From positions 186,001 through 250,000 of the forward strand of contig JAEUTP010000015.1 in NCBI GenBank assembly GCA_016787705.1: a DNA stretch of 64,000 nucleotides. The letters run 5' to 3'. Shown one piece after another: positions 35,574 to 43,591 of this stretch. The translations under genes were made by a program, and so were the position numbers. The stretch's first letter is position 1. Every line of letters begins with the position of its first letter. The notes under the pieces were generated by a model. That model worked only from the letters and a program-made list of their open reading frames with translations. It had not been told where the DNA came from and did no database searches. Origin of the DNA: Bacteroidia bacterium. Its GTDB lineage: Bacteria; Bacteroidota; Bacteroidia; B-17B0; Aurantibacillaceae.

Positions 35574-36611
35574 GTGGCCACAGCAAAAAACACTAAATCC
35601 ATACTACAATTTATTGTTTTACTTGGCATAGGTGTTCTATTTATCTGGCTTTCGGTAAGGGCAATTACGCCTGAGCAAAGGGTTAAAATTATTGATGCGT
35701 TTAAACAGGCAGATTATTTTTGGATAATTGTTTCACTGGTAATTTCATGGCTTAGCCATTTTTTAAGAGCCTATCGCTGGAACTATTTGTTAAAACCTAC
35801 CGGGCACAAAATTAATTTATTGAATGCTAATTGCCATGTAATGGTTGGCTATCTGGCTAATTACGGTATTCCCCGGATGGGCGAGATCTCGCGCTGTACC
35901 TTAGCAGCAAAATATGATGATACACCTTTTGAAGTTGCATTGGGAACTGTGATCACTGAACGAATAATTGACTTTATTTTATTTCTTGTAATATTTGCGC
36001 TAACTCTATTTGTTCAATTTAGTGAATTAATTGGTTTGGCTAATAAATACATTTTCGATCCTTTTATATTAAAACTTTCGGGTATAAGTGAAAGTCCTAC
36101 AAAAATTATTATTGCGGCAGCAGTTGTTTTAATAATGGTAATTGCGTTTTTTGTATTAAGAAAAAAATTCTCATCCCTTTTAAAGGGAAAACTTGGTGGA
36201 ATTGTAAAAGGAATGGGGCAGGGCTTGAGTTCTATTTCAAAAATGGATAAACCGTTTCAGTTTGTTGTTTTAAGCTTGTTAATATGGGCTTGTTATTTTT
36301 ACTCATTATACGTTTGTTTTTTTGCGTTAAATGGCACATCGCACCTGGGGCAATCAGAATGCTTGACTTTACTTTTGTTTGGAACCTTTGGTGTTATATT
36401 TGCTCCGGGAGGTTTAGGGGCCTATCCGGCCATTATCAGCTGGATCTTACTTAATACTTATCATGTAGACGAAGTATCATCTTTTGCTTTACCCTGGTTA
36501 GCATGGACAAGCCAATTTATTTTGATATTGTTTTTAGGATTGCTTAGCTTGATTGTTTTACCGCTTTACAATAAAGATAAAAATGTCGTTTCACCAACAG
36601 CTGAAAAATAA
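35574..36611 (+). CDS. Lysylphosphatidylglycerol synthase-type integral membrane protein
   Basis: 345 aa from a GTG start one base after the panD stop (no ATG fits; the next Met comes well inside). About eight membrane segments and the family stretches WNYLLKPTGHK, GYLANYGIPRMGEISRC and FAPGGLGAYPAIIS are of the LPG_synthase_TM / UPF0104 flippase domain. Such proteins move lipids or aminoacylated lipids, but the family has many other roles. No soluble MprF-type synthase domain is attached. It overlaps the following heptose gene by 29 bases. Confidence 0.85.
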   Translation: MATAKNTKSILQFIVLLGIGVLFIWLSVRAITPEQRVKIIDAFKQADYFWIIVSLVISWLSHFLRAYRWNYLLKPTGHKINLLNANCHVMVGYLANYGIPRMGEISRCTLAAKYDDTPFEVALGTVITERIIDFILFLVIFALTLFVQFSELIGLANKYIFDPFILKLSGISESPTKIIIAAAVVLIMVIAFFVLRKKFSSLLKGKLGGIVKGMGQGLSSISKMDKPFQFVVLSLLIWACYFYSLYVCFFALNGTSHLGQSECLTLLLFGTFGVIFAPGGLGAYPAIISWILLNTYHVDEVSSFALPWLAWTSQFILILFLGLLSLIVLPLYNKDKNVVSPTAEK

Positions 36612-37074
36612 AATTGTATCAAAAGAAGAAGCGCTGCAAAAAATAAAGGCGCAAAAATTTAACGGTAAAAAAATTGTTTTTACTAATGGTTGTTTTGATA
36701 TCATTCATCCGGGGCATGTTGATTATTTAAGCCAGGCAAGAGACCTCGGCGACTTTTTAATTTTAGGATTGAACACTGATAACTCTGTAAAGCAATTGCA
36801 AAAAGCCCCTAATCGCCCGATCAATAACGAACAGGCACGCGCCTCTGTTTTAGCAGCTTTGGCAAGCATAGATCTTATTATTTTGTTTGATGAAGAAACG
36901 CCTTACGAATTAATAAGCTTTTTAAAACCTGATGTTTTAGTTAAAGGAAACGATTACGAAGTAGAAAAAATTGTTGGATATGATGTTGTAATAGCCAATG
37001 GCGGCAAGGTAATTACCATTCCTTTTTTAGAAGGATTTTCTACTACAAATTTGATTAAGAAAATTCTTTCTTAA
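36583..37074 (+). CDS. rfaE2: D-glycero-beta-D-manno-heptose 1-phosphate adenylyltransferase
   Basis: 163 aa, nucleotidyltransferase making ADP-heptose for lipopolysaccharide core. The signature is GCFDIIHPGHVDYL with HPGH (residues 42-45) and a later GxDY-type ATP/phosphate loop (KGNDYEVEKI) and STTNLIKKI. It is the free-standing C-terminal half of HldE (no kinase half). The ATG at 36583 starts inside the end of the membrane protein gene (29-base overlap, different frame), a tight coupling. The earlier in-frame codons upstream do not look like an N-terminus. Confidence 0.95.
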   Translation: MSFHQQLKNKIVSKEEALQKIKAQKFNGKKIVFTNGCFDIIHPGHVDYLSQARDLGDFLILGLNTDNSVKQLQKAPNRPINNEQARASVLAALASIDLIILFDEETPYELISFLKPDVLVKGNDYEVEKIVGYDVVIANGGKVITIPFLEGFSTTNLIKKILS

Positions 37075-37075
37075 T

Positions 37076-37654
37076 TTATCTTACCGTTTGTTTAAGCGGT
37101 ATGTATGTTTTTCCATTCTCAATTACAATGTGATTTGAAGCAGAAAGCACTTCTATAGCCTCCATAAATATTTTTTTAAGCAATACCCTGTCCTGCTCCC
37201 AAAATTGATCCATCACGGCTTTTAACGAGTCTTCTATTTTTTCTATTTTACAGGCTGCAATTCTTCCTAAATAAAAAATAACTATTTCTGATTTTAATTT
37301 TAACTGACCATTGTCTGTTTTAATTTCTTCAGAATTTATTTTTGATTCAAGTACAATTTCTTTTTGAATTTTTGGCGCAGTAATAATTTTACTGTTGCCC
37401 TGTGTTCCATTATCTATGCGCTTTACAGCCCAACCTTGTCCGTTCACTAAAGCACCGCAGGTAAATTTTAAGCCGCAGGTTTTTTCAATATATTTTACTA
37501 ACGTGCTCGGACTTGCCTTACGATTCCAGTCTTTTTTCTCAATTAAAATGGCTTCTCCAACGTTTAAGTTAACAATGGAGTTAAAAATTGGTGAGCTACG
37601 GCCTTTACCTTTAAGTGCAAGGTTGTTAAACTCTTCTTCTTTAAGAATTCTCAT
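37076..37654 (-). CDS. Hypothetical protein, unknown family
   Basis: 192 aa, no signal peptide or membrane part. The N-terminal 70 residues have a conserved look (KGRSSPIFNSIVNLNVGEAILIEKKDW; ASPSTLVKYIEKTCGLKF), similar in flavour to small domains near DNA-binding genes, but I cannot name it. The remainder is Lys/Glu/Ile rich. It sits alone, one base after the end of the convergent heptose gene, and behind a 405-base gap with repeats that may hold its control region. Function unknown. Confidence 0.55.
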   Translation of the reverse strand: MRILKEEEFNNLALKGKGRSSPIFNSIVNLNVGEAILIEKKDWNRKASPSTLVKYIEKTCGLKFTCGALVNGQGWAVKRIDNGTQGNSKIITAPKIQKEIVLESKINSEEIKTDNGQLKLKSEIVIFYLGRIAACKIEKIEDSLKAVMDQFWEQDRVLLKKIFMEAIEVLSASNHIVIENGKTYIPLKQTVR

Positions 37655-37717
37655 AATTTTAGTGCAAAAATGTTGTGTATAATGTATTTAAACGCTGCTT
37701 TGGTAAAAAAGGTTACG

Positions 37718-37788
37718 AAATAGCTTTCATTAAAAATCTTATGCATGCTGTATAAATATTGTTTAAAATAGTATTAAAATAGCTTTCA
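37718..37788. repeat. Direct repeat pair AAATAGCTTTCA
   Basis: Two identical 12-base copies start 59 bases apart (about six helical turns), 64 and 123 bases upstream of the 37654 start codon. The spacing fits binding of a regulator on one face of the DNA; no regulator is known. Confidence 0.5.
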
Positions 37789-38012
37789 ATTCAAAAATTC
37801 AACATCAATTATTTGATAATCAATATATTAACATTTTATAAACTTTGTTTATAAACCGATTTTGACGGATTACATTATTAACAAAAAAATGTGGTTATAA
37901 ACAAAATAGGACTGTTTTAAAGCGCTTTAACTAATAATCAGACGTTAGACTAGCGAAAATTTTCGAAGCCTTTAAAACCTTCGGTAATGCAGTAAAAAAG
38001 AAAATAAAATAA

Positions 38013-38039
38013 AAAAGTCCGCTGGTTTTGCGGACTTTT
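38013..38039 (-). terminator. Intrinsic terminator of the rimP-nusA-infB operon
   Basis: AAAAGTCCGC / GCGGACTTTT, 10 pairs with a 7-base loop, followed on the minus strand by TTTTTATTTTATTTT. It lies 21 bases after the infB stop. Confidence 0.9.
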
Positions 38040-38059
38040 AAGTATAAGTGGGTTAATTT

Positions 38060-40846
38060 TTAAAGTTTTGCTTTTATTTCGATCATATCATAGCCTTCAA
38101 TAATATCTCCAACCTTAATATCATCAAAACTTTCAATGTTCAAGCCGCATTCATAACCTGCGCTAACTTCTTTTACATCGTCTTTAAAGCGTTTTAATGA
38201 ACCAAGTGCACCAGTGTGAACAACAATGCCCTCGCGTATCACACGCACTTTTGTATTACGTGTAACTTTTCCATCCAACACATAACAGCCCGCAATTGTA
38301 CCAACACGCGTAATTTTAAATACATCACGTATCTCAATATTACAAACGATCTTCTCTTCAAACTCAGGCGCTAACATGCCTTCCATGGCCGCTTTAATTT
38401 CGTTGATAGCATCGTAAATAATGGAATATAAACGAATATCAATTTCTTCTACCTCAGCTAATTTTCTGGCACTTGTACTTGGGCGTACCTGGAAACCAAT
38501 AATGATAGCGTTTGAAGCAGATGCTAATAATACATCGCTTTCACTAATGGCACCAACTGATTTATGAATAATATTTACCGCAACTTTTTCGGTTGATAAT
38601 TTTAATAATGAATCTGATAAAGCTTCAATAGAACCATCCACGTCACCTTTCACAATTACATTTAATTCTTTAAAATCACCAATCGCTAAACGACGGCCAA
38701 TTTCATCCAATGTAATATGTTTGTGAGTTCTGATTCCTTGTTCACGTTGTAATTGTAAACGTTTGTTGGCTATCTCGCGCGCTTCACGCTCATCGGTCAT
38801 CACATTAAATTTATCACCCGCAGTTGGCGCACCACTTAAACCTAATACTTTAACAGGATGTGATGGGCCGGCATGATCAACTTTTTGCCCGCGCTCATTA
38901 AACATGGCACGTACACGACCGCTGTAAGAACCTGCCAACATTACATCACCAACTTTTAAAGTTCCGTTCTGAACTAAAATGGTAGCAACGTAACCACGGC
39001 CTTCTTCCATACTTGCTTCAATTACCGAACCTATTGCATTTCTATCAGGATTTGCTTTAAGATCCATCATATCCGATTCAAGAATAACTTTTTCTAAAAG
39101 CAGATCGATGTTCTTACCCATTTTAGCTGATACTTCCTGGCACTGGTATTTGCCACCCCATTCTTCTACTAAAATATTCATAACCGATAATGCTTCACGG
39201 ATCTTATCAGGATTCGCTCCAGGCTTATCAATTTTATTGATGGCAAAGATCATTGATACACCAGCGGCTTGTGCATGGTTAATAGCTTCTTTTGTTTGAG
39301 GCATGATGCTGTCGTCGGCTGCTATTACAATAATAGCTATATCCGTTAACTTGGCACCACGCGCACGCATAGCGGTAAAGGCCTCGTGACCTGGTGTATC
39401 CAGGAAAGTCATACTTTTACCGTTTGCCATTTTTACATTATATGCACCAATATGTTGTGTGATACCTCCGGCTTCACCGGCAACCACGTTGGCTTTACGA
39501 ATAAAATCCAATAAAGATGTTTTACCATGATCTACGTGACCCATAACGGTAACAACGGGTGGGCGTGAGATAAGATCTTCAGGGTTATCCTTTTCATCTT
39601 CTTTGATCGTTTCAATATCTTCTGCGCTTGCAAATTCTACTTTGTAACCAAACTCTTCAGCAACAATCGAAATTGTTTCAGCATCCAAACGTTGGTTAAT
39701 AGAAACGAATAAACCTAAAGACATACAGGTAGATATAATTTGAGTTACCTGAACATCCATCATTTGTGCTAATTGATTTGCACTAACAAACTCGGCAACT
39801 TTTAAGATCTTTCTGTCTGCTTCGTCAATAACCGCTTTTTCAGCCATTTTTTCGCGAATATCTTCGCGTTTTTCACGACGGTATTTTGAGGTTTTTGATT
39901 TGGTTCCTTTATTACTTAAACGCGCAAGTGTTTCTTTTATTTGCGCCTGAATTTCTTCTTCAGTTAATTCGTGGCGGGGCTTGCCCGGTGTATTAACTGT
40001 TTTTTTAGCACGAGGGTCGCCATATTTTTCTTTGGCTTTTTCGCGGGCAATAGCAGATTGTTCTTTACCTACTTTTTTAATTTCTTCCTGCGAAAGCCCG
40101 CCTTTACGAATACGTTTACGTTTTTTCTTATCAGCATTCGGATCAATGGTAGATTTTTTTGCGGTTTCTTTAACCACAGGCAATTCAATACTTCTTAAGA
40201 TCTTAGGGCCTTCCAGTTTTTCGTATTTTGTTTCTAGGAACTCTTCTTTAGGCTCTTCCTTCGCAACTTCTGTTTCTGAAATAATGTTGTTTTCAACCGG
40301 GATTTCAGTTTCTTCTTTGGCACTCTTTTTATCCTTTACTTCAGCTTCTTTTTTATCAGCTTCTTTTTTGTTTTTTTTGTCCGGCTTGGTTTTTAAATTC
40401 ATCGAATCTAAATCAAGCTTTCCTAAAACTTTAGGGCCATCGGTAATTACAGGGTCTTTTTTTACAACTTCCGTTTCTTTTGTTTTTGAAACTTCTTTTG
40501 CTTCAGTTTTTTCGGTAACAACTTTATTATTAAGGCTAAGATCCTTGATCATTAATTCATCGGCATCTTCCTCTTTTTGGCGTTTTGTTTTAACGTCAGA
40601 TAATACAATCGTTTCGCGCTTAATTTTTGTAATGTTTTGCGCCACGTTTTCCGCCTCTTCTCTAGCGGATTTATCGCTTGAAAATTCTTTCAGCAACAGA
40701 TTGTACTCCCCATCGCCAATTTTGGCGTTAGGATTACTTTCTATTTGGTGGCCCTTGGAGGCAAGAAATTCAACTATCTTTCCTAAAGATAAGTTAAATT
40801 CTTTGGCCACTTTACTTAATCGAAGTGTTTTAGCTCCTTCTGACAT
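38060..40846 (-). CDS. infB: Translation initiation factor IF-2
   Basis: 928 aa. GTPase that brings initiator tRNA to the 30S subunit. N-terminal IF2_N domain (LSKVAKEFNLS, residues about 8-60) followed by a long Lys/Glu-rich low-complexity linker (about 90-350), then the G domain with G1 GHVDHGKT (near 435), DTPGHEA and NKIDKP, and domains II-IV. Complete and in the normal order. It is the last gene of the rimP-nusA-infB operon, 79 bases after nusA, and ends at a strong terminator. Confidence 0.98.
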   Translation of the reverse strand: MSEGAKTLRLSKVAKEFNLSLGKIVEFLASKGHQIESNPNAKIGDGEYNLLLKEFSSDKSAREEAENVAQNITKIKRETIVLSDVKTKRQKEEDADELMIKDLSLNNKVVTEKTEAKEVSKTKETEVVKKDPVITDGPKVLGKLDLDSMNLKTKPDKKNKKEADKKEAEVKDKKSAKEETEIPVENNIISETEVAKEEPKEEFLETKYEKLEGPKILRSIELPVVKETAKKSTIDPNADKKKRKRIRKGGLSQEEIKKVGKEQSAIAREKAKEKYGDPRAKKTVNTPGKPRHELTEEEIQAQIKETLARLSNKGTKSKTSKYRREKREDIREKMAEKAVIDEADRKILKVAEFVSANQLAQMMDVQVTQIISTCMSLGLFVSINQRLDAETISIVAEEFGYKVEFASAEDIETIKEDEKDNPEDLISRPPVVTVMGHVDHGKTSLLDFIRKANVVAGEAGGITQHIGAYNVKMANGKSMTFLDTPGHEAFTAMRARGAKLTDIAIIVIAADDSIMPQTKEAINHAQAAGVSMIFAINKIDKPGANPDKIREALSVMNILVEEWGGKYQCQEVSAKMGKNIDLLLEKVILESDMMDLKANPDRNAIGSVIEASMEEGRGYVATILVQNGTLKVGDVMLAGSYSGRVRAMFNERGQKVDHAGPSHPVKVLGLSGAPTAGDKFNVMTDEREAREIANKRLQLQREQGIRTHKHITLDEIGRRLAIGDFKELNVIVKGDVDGSIEALSDSLLKLSTEKVAVNIIHKSVGAISESDVLLASASNAIIIGFQVRPSTSARKLAEVEEIDIRLYSIIYDAINEIKAAMEGMLAPEFEEKIVCNIEIRDVFKITRVGTIAGCYVLDGKVTRNTKVRVIREGIVVHTGALGSLKRFKDDVKEVSAGYECGLNIESFDDIKVGDIIEGYDMIEIKAKL

Positions 40847-40925
40847 ATTTTATTTATCCTTTTTAATTTTTAATTCCATCGAAGTTTAAGGTACTTCGGA
40901 TATTGCTGCGTAAAACAGCAAACCG

Positions 40926-42185
40926 TTAGTCTTCAAACTCAGAAGCTAATACATCGCGGACGCTTTGAATTGTATCTTCTGCAATTCCGGTACGACGTAC
41001 TAATTCTTCATTGCTTAATTCTAAAACTGATTTTGCAGTATCGCAACCAATTGCTTTTAATTGATCAATAATGTCTGCCTCAATTTCGTCTGAGAACTCT
41101 TCCAGGTCAACATCTTCTGTTTCTACGTCTACATCTGTATCGCGGAATACATCAATTTCGTAACCTGTTAATTTACCGGCCAGTTTTATATTAAAACCAC
41201 CTTTACCAATAGCTAAGCTAATTTGATCGGGTTTTAAGAATACTTCTGCTCGTTTTGAATCTTCATCTATTTTAATAGAAGTGATCTTTGCAGGAGATAA
41301 GGTACGTTGAATTAATAATTGCGCATTGTTTGTGAAATTGATCACATCAATATTCTCATTTTTTAATTCACGCACGATGCCATGAATACGGGAGCCTTTC
41401 ATACCAACGCAAGCACCTACCGGATCAATTCTGTCGTCATAAGACTCAACCGCAACTTTTGCTCTTTCGCCCGGCTCACGAACTATTTTTTTGATAGTAA
41501 TTAAACCGTCAAAAATTTCGGGCACTTCGTTTTCAAATAAACGCTCTAAGAAAACAGGCGATGTTCTTGAAACAACGATAGAAGGAGTTCCGTTCTTAAG
41601 GTCAACTTTAGAAACCACTGCTTTAACCGTATCTCCTTTTTTAAAGAAATCAGAAGGAATTTGTTCTGTTTTTGGTAATAAAAGCTCATTGCCTTCATCA
41701 TCCATTAACATGATCTCTTTTTTCCAAACCTGGTAAACTTCGGCAGTAATAATATCGCCAACTTTTTCTTTGTACTTGTTATAAATTTCGCTTTTTTCAA
41801 GTTCAAGAATTTTTTGAACTAAGTTTTGGCGCACTGATAATACAGCACGGCGACCAAAATCCTCTAATTTTACTTTTTCTGAAAGATCTTCACCGATCTC
41901 AAAATCAGGTTCAATTTTTTGAGCTTCGGTAAAGCTAATGTGTTTATTCTCGTCAAAATCAAAAGAATCTTCTGCAAATTCATCATCTACGATCTTACGA
42001 TTTTTATATATCTCTACGTCGCCTTTATCAGGGTTAACGATGATGTCAAAATTTTTATCGCTTCCATATCTTTTGATCAGCATACTTCTAAAAACATCTT
42101 CAATGATCGTCATTAATGTTGCACGATCAATATTCTTATTGTCTTTAAATTCTGAAAACGATTCAATTAGGTTAACAGCTTCCAT
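40926..42185 (-). CDS. nusA: Transcription termination/antitermination factor NusA
   Basis: 419 aa. N-terminal RNAP-binding domain, S1 domain (about 130-200, GDIITAEVYQVWKKE), two KH domains (about 230-345, VGMKGSRIHGIVRELKNENIDVI and AIGKGGFNIKLAGKLTGYEIDV) and a C-terminal helix-hairpin-helix (about 375-415, LKAIGCDTAKSVLELSNEEL). NusA binds RNA polymerase and nascent RNA, acting at pause sites, terminators and rRNA antitermination. It begins 12 bases after rimP. It may also regulate its own operon through the leader hairpin at 42679. Confidence 0.97.
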   Translation of the reverse strand: MEAVNLIESFSEFKDNKNIDRATLMTIIEDVFRSMLIKRYGSDKNFDIIVNPDKGDVEIYKNRKIVDDEFAEDSFDFDENKHISFTEAQKIEPDFEIGEDLSEKVKLEDFGRRAVLSVRQNLVQKILELEKSEIYNKYKEKVGDIITAEVYQVWKKEIMLMDDEGNELLLPKTEQIPSDFFKKGDTVKAVVSKVDLKNGTPSIVVSRTSPVFLERLFENEVPEIFDGLITIKKIVREPGERAKVAVESYDDRIDPVGACVGMKGSRIHGIVRELKNENIDVINFTNNAQLLIQRTLSPAKITSIKIDEDSKRAEVFLKPDQISLAIGKGGFNIKLAGKLTGYEIDVFRDTDVDVETEDVDLEEFSDEIEADIIDQLKAIGCDTAKSVLELSNEELVRRTGIAEDTIQSVRDVLASEFED

Positions 42186-42197
42186 TGTTTTTGTTTT

Positions 42198-42662
42198 TTA
42201 AAATTTGAGTTTAACTTTTGATTCTTTTATTTGATTGTATTTTATTTTTTGTTGTTTTGTAACTGTAATTTTTCCTTTACCAATTGGTTTATTCTCTCTA
42301 ACCGTATTCTCAATCACTAATTCGTCATTATTAAATTCAACCAGGTTTCCCTCTGTTTTTGTTCCGTCTTCTAATTTAATCTCCAGTTCGCGGCCAATAT
42401 GCTTTTTATATTGCCTTGGCATTATAAGGGGCGTAGTAGCTCCATGCGAGCTTACATCCAAGGCAAAATCAGCGCCTTCTTCTATCAATCTTTTTTCTAT
42501 ATGACGGCTTAGGTCAACGCAATTTTTAATTGTTACGCCTTCATCACCATCTAAAAAAATATTAATATGGTTGTCTGAGCCAATCTTTATACCCGTAACA
42601 AAAATAGGCCCATTGCCTAAATGCTCCGCTATTAGCTCTGAAATATGTTCTTTTGTTATCAA
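42198..42662 (-). CDS. rimP: Ribosome maturation factor RimP, TTG start proposed
   Basis: 154 aa from TTG at 42660-42662 (ITKEHISELIAEHL...), matching the usual RimP length. RimP helps assemble the 30S subunit. Family stretches are FLDGDEGVTIKNCVDLSRHIEKRL and FALDVSSHG, then PRQYKKHIGRELEI. An in-frame ATG at 42734 gives 178 aa but its codons overlap a TATATTTG -7 element and a terminator-like hairpin, so transcription probably starts after it. The starts in this range are TTG at 42662 or ATT at 42674. Same operon as nusA and infB. Confidence 0.82.
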   Translation of the reverse strand: MITKEHISELIAEHLGNGPIFVTGIKIGSDNHINIFLDGDEGVTIKNCVDLSRHIEKRLIEEGADFALDVSSHGATTPLIMPRQYKKHIGRELEIKLEDGTKTEGNLVEFNNDELVIENTVRENKPIGKGKITVTKQQKIKYNQIKESKVKLKF

Positions 42663-42678
42663 TTTTTTAACAATAAAA

Positions 42679-42700
42679 GAGGGGACTGCTGTCCCCTCTA
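42679..42700 (-). terminator. Terminator-like hairpin in the rimP-nusA-infB leader
   Basis: AGAGGGGAC / GTCCCCTCT, 9 perfect pairs, 4-base loop, followed on the minus strand by TTTATTG. It lies between the inferred start of transcription (near 42718) and the rimP start. Placement as a leader attenuator is an inference. On the plus strand it is followed by ATTTTCTT, so it could also stop read-through toward 42866. Confidence 0.6.
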
Positions 42701-42723
42701 TTTTCTTAATTATTTTTCGGATA

Positions 42724-42731
42724 CAAATATA
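42724..42731 (-). promoter_or_regulatory. -7 element of the rimP-nusA-infB promoter
   Basis: TATATTTG on the minus strand is a perfect TAnnTTTG. It overlaps the codons that follow ATG 42734. TTTG upstream is about 24 bases away, more than the usual 19-21, so the -33 part is uncertain. Confidence 0.5.
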
Positions 42732-42782
42732 CATATATATATTTTAATAAAAAAACAAAAAAACAGTTAAATAGGCACATAG

Positions 42783-42814
42783 TTTGCCAACTAAAGGGTA
42801 GCGAAATACGTTTA
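42783..42814 (+). promoter_or_regulatory. Promoter for the 42866 small membrane protein
   Basis: TTTG at 42783-42786 and TACGTTTA at 42807-42814, 20 bases apart, fit the consensus. Start of transcription near 42820, leader about 45 bases. It diverges from the rimP promoter. Confidence 0.5.
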
Positions 42815-42865
42815 TATAAGTAGAAACGAGCTATTAAAACAATAATAACTTAAAAACCGAACCAT

Positions 42866-43186
42866 ATGAAAACAACTAAAATTAAAGCATTCTTGATCCT
42901 GGTAGGATTGGTGCTTGTAAACATTACAAAAATGAGTGCTGGTGTAATTGAGGATGTTAAAAAAACCGCCGAAGCGCAGGTGTCTAATTTTAACATGCAG
43001 GGAATACTGCTTATTGGCGGTATAATTGGAGCAGGTTTGCTTATTTATATTGTTTCCAACTATCTTGTAAAAGATAAGGAAGAACAGGTAGATGCAAAGC
43101 AAATTAGCCAGATTGCAAAGCATAATCACGAAAGATACCAGCAAAGACATTACCCAAATCGTCATATTATCAAAAAAACATCATAA
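42866..43186 (+). CDS. Small membrane protein, unknown
   Basis: 106 aa. A hydrophobic N-terminal segment (LILVGLVLVNITKMSAG), a short polar helix, a second strong membrane segment at about 48-70 (ILLIGGIIGAGLLIYIVSNYLV), and a basic, His/Arg/Gln-rich cytoplasmic-type tail (HNHERYQQRHYPNRH). The first segment may be a cleaved signal or a second membrane pass. No known family. Placed between rimP (divergent) and acpP, with its own promoter. Function unknown. Confidence 0.7.
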   Translation: MKTTKIKAFLILVGLVLVNITKMSAGVIEDVKKTAEAQVSNFNMQGILLIGGIIGAGLLIYIVSNYLVKDKEEQVDAKQISQIAKHNHERYQQRHYPNRHIIKKTS

Positions 43187-43213
43187 TTTGATGGATTTGT
43201 TTAACCCTAATTT

Positions 43214-43249
43214 TCAGCAACTTAACGTGTTTTTAACGTTAGTTGCTGA
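43214..43249 (+). other. Long inverted repeat between the small membrane protein and acpP
   Basis: TCAGCAACTTAACGT pairs with AACGTTAGTTGCTGA (about 14 pairs, one bulge) around a short T-rich loop. It follows the 42866 gene by 28 bases. No T-run behind it, so it is either a weak terminator or a protein site before the acpP promoter (43289). Confidence 0.5.
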
Positions 43250-43288
43250 TAAATTATGAAAAAAACGGCCTTATTTTCGCGTTTAAAT

Positions 43289-43318
43289 TTTGTTTTAGCT
43301 GCGATATAATTATTTTTG
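43289..43318 (+). promoter_or_regulatory. Promoter of the acpP-fabF operon
   Basis: TTTG at 43289-43292 and TATTTTTG at 43311-43318, 18 bases apart, a near-perfect Bacteroidota promoter. Transcription would start near 43324, about 19 bases before the acpP ATG. This is the best promoter seen in the window. Confidence 0.75.
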
Positions 43319-43342
43319 TGCCAAAATTTAAAAAGAATTATA

Positions 43343-43582
43343 ATGTCAGACATTGCAAACAAAGTAAAATCGATCATCGTTGACAAATTAGGCGTTGATG
43401 AGAAAGAAGTAACTCCAACAGCTAGCTTTACTAATGATTTAGGTGCAGACTCTTTGGATACTGTAGAATTGATCATGGAATTTGAAAAAGAGTTTAATAT
43501 CGCTATTCCAGATGAGCAAGCAGAAAAAATAGGTACTGTAGGTGATGCAATTGCTTACATTGAAGCAAACGCAAAAAACTAA
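43343..43582 (+). CDS. acpP: Acyl carrier protein
   Basis: 79 aa. Ser37 in [10 protein letters not shown] takes the 4'-phosphopantetheine arm that carries growing fatty acids. Small, acidic, helical, of normal length. ATG at 43343 is used; the frame upstream (TGC AAG...) is not a plausible N-terminus. fabF starts 9 bases after the stop, as in many genomes, giving acpP-fabF-rnc. Confidence 0.98.
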   Translation: MSDIANKVKSIIVDKLGVDEKEVTPTASFTNDLGADSLDTVELIMEFEKEFNIAIPDEQAEKIGTVGDAIAYIEANAKN

Positions 43583-43591
43583 TTTAATTTT

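Larger units (their letters stand above)
37655..38059. other. 405-base intergenic region with repeats and palindromes, no gene
   Basis: No ORF with coding features. It holds a 12-base direct repeat AAATAGCTTTCA at 37718-37729 and 37777-37788; three copies of TTATAAAC (37836, 37849, 37895); palindromes TTAAAGCGCTTTAA (37917-37930) and CGAAAATTTTCG (37954-37965); and the infB terminator at 38013-38039. It probably carries the promoter and operators of the 37076 gene (minus strand), plus the 3' region of infB. It is much longer than neighbouring gaps. Confidence 0.5.

Noticed and set aside
37836-37902. Replication origin or iteron array in the 405-base gap
   Set aside because: Only three TTATAAAC copies with unequal spacing, no DnaA boxes, no replication gene next to it.
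40000-40600. IF-2 linker as tandem DNA repeat
   Set aside because: Low-complexity Lys/Glu coding, not exact DNA repeats; normal for Bacteroidota IF-2.
39981-40889. Long open frame antisense to infB (302 codons)
   Set aside because: Shadow of the Lys/Glu-rich IF-2 linker read on the other strand; Ser/Phe-rich composition and no motif. Similar shadows opposite polA, rpoN, hemD and infB were dropped.
42732-42734. ATG 42734 as the rimP start
   Set aside because: It lies next to a perfect -7 element and upstream of a terminator hairpin, and adds residues foreign to RimP. Kept only as the less likely option.
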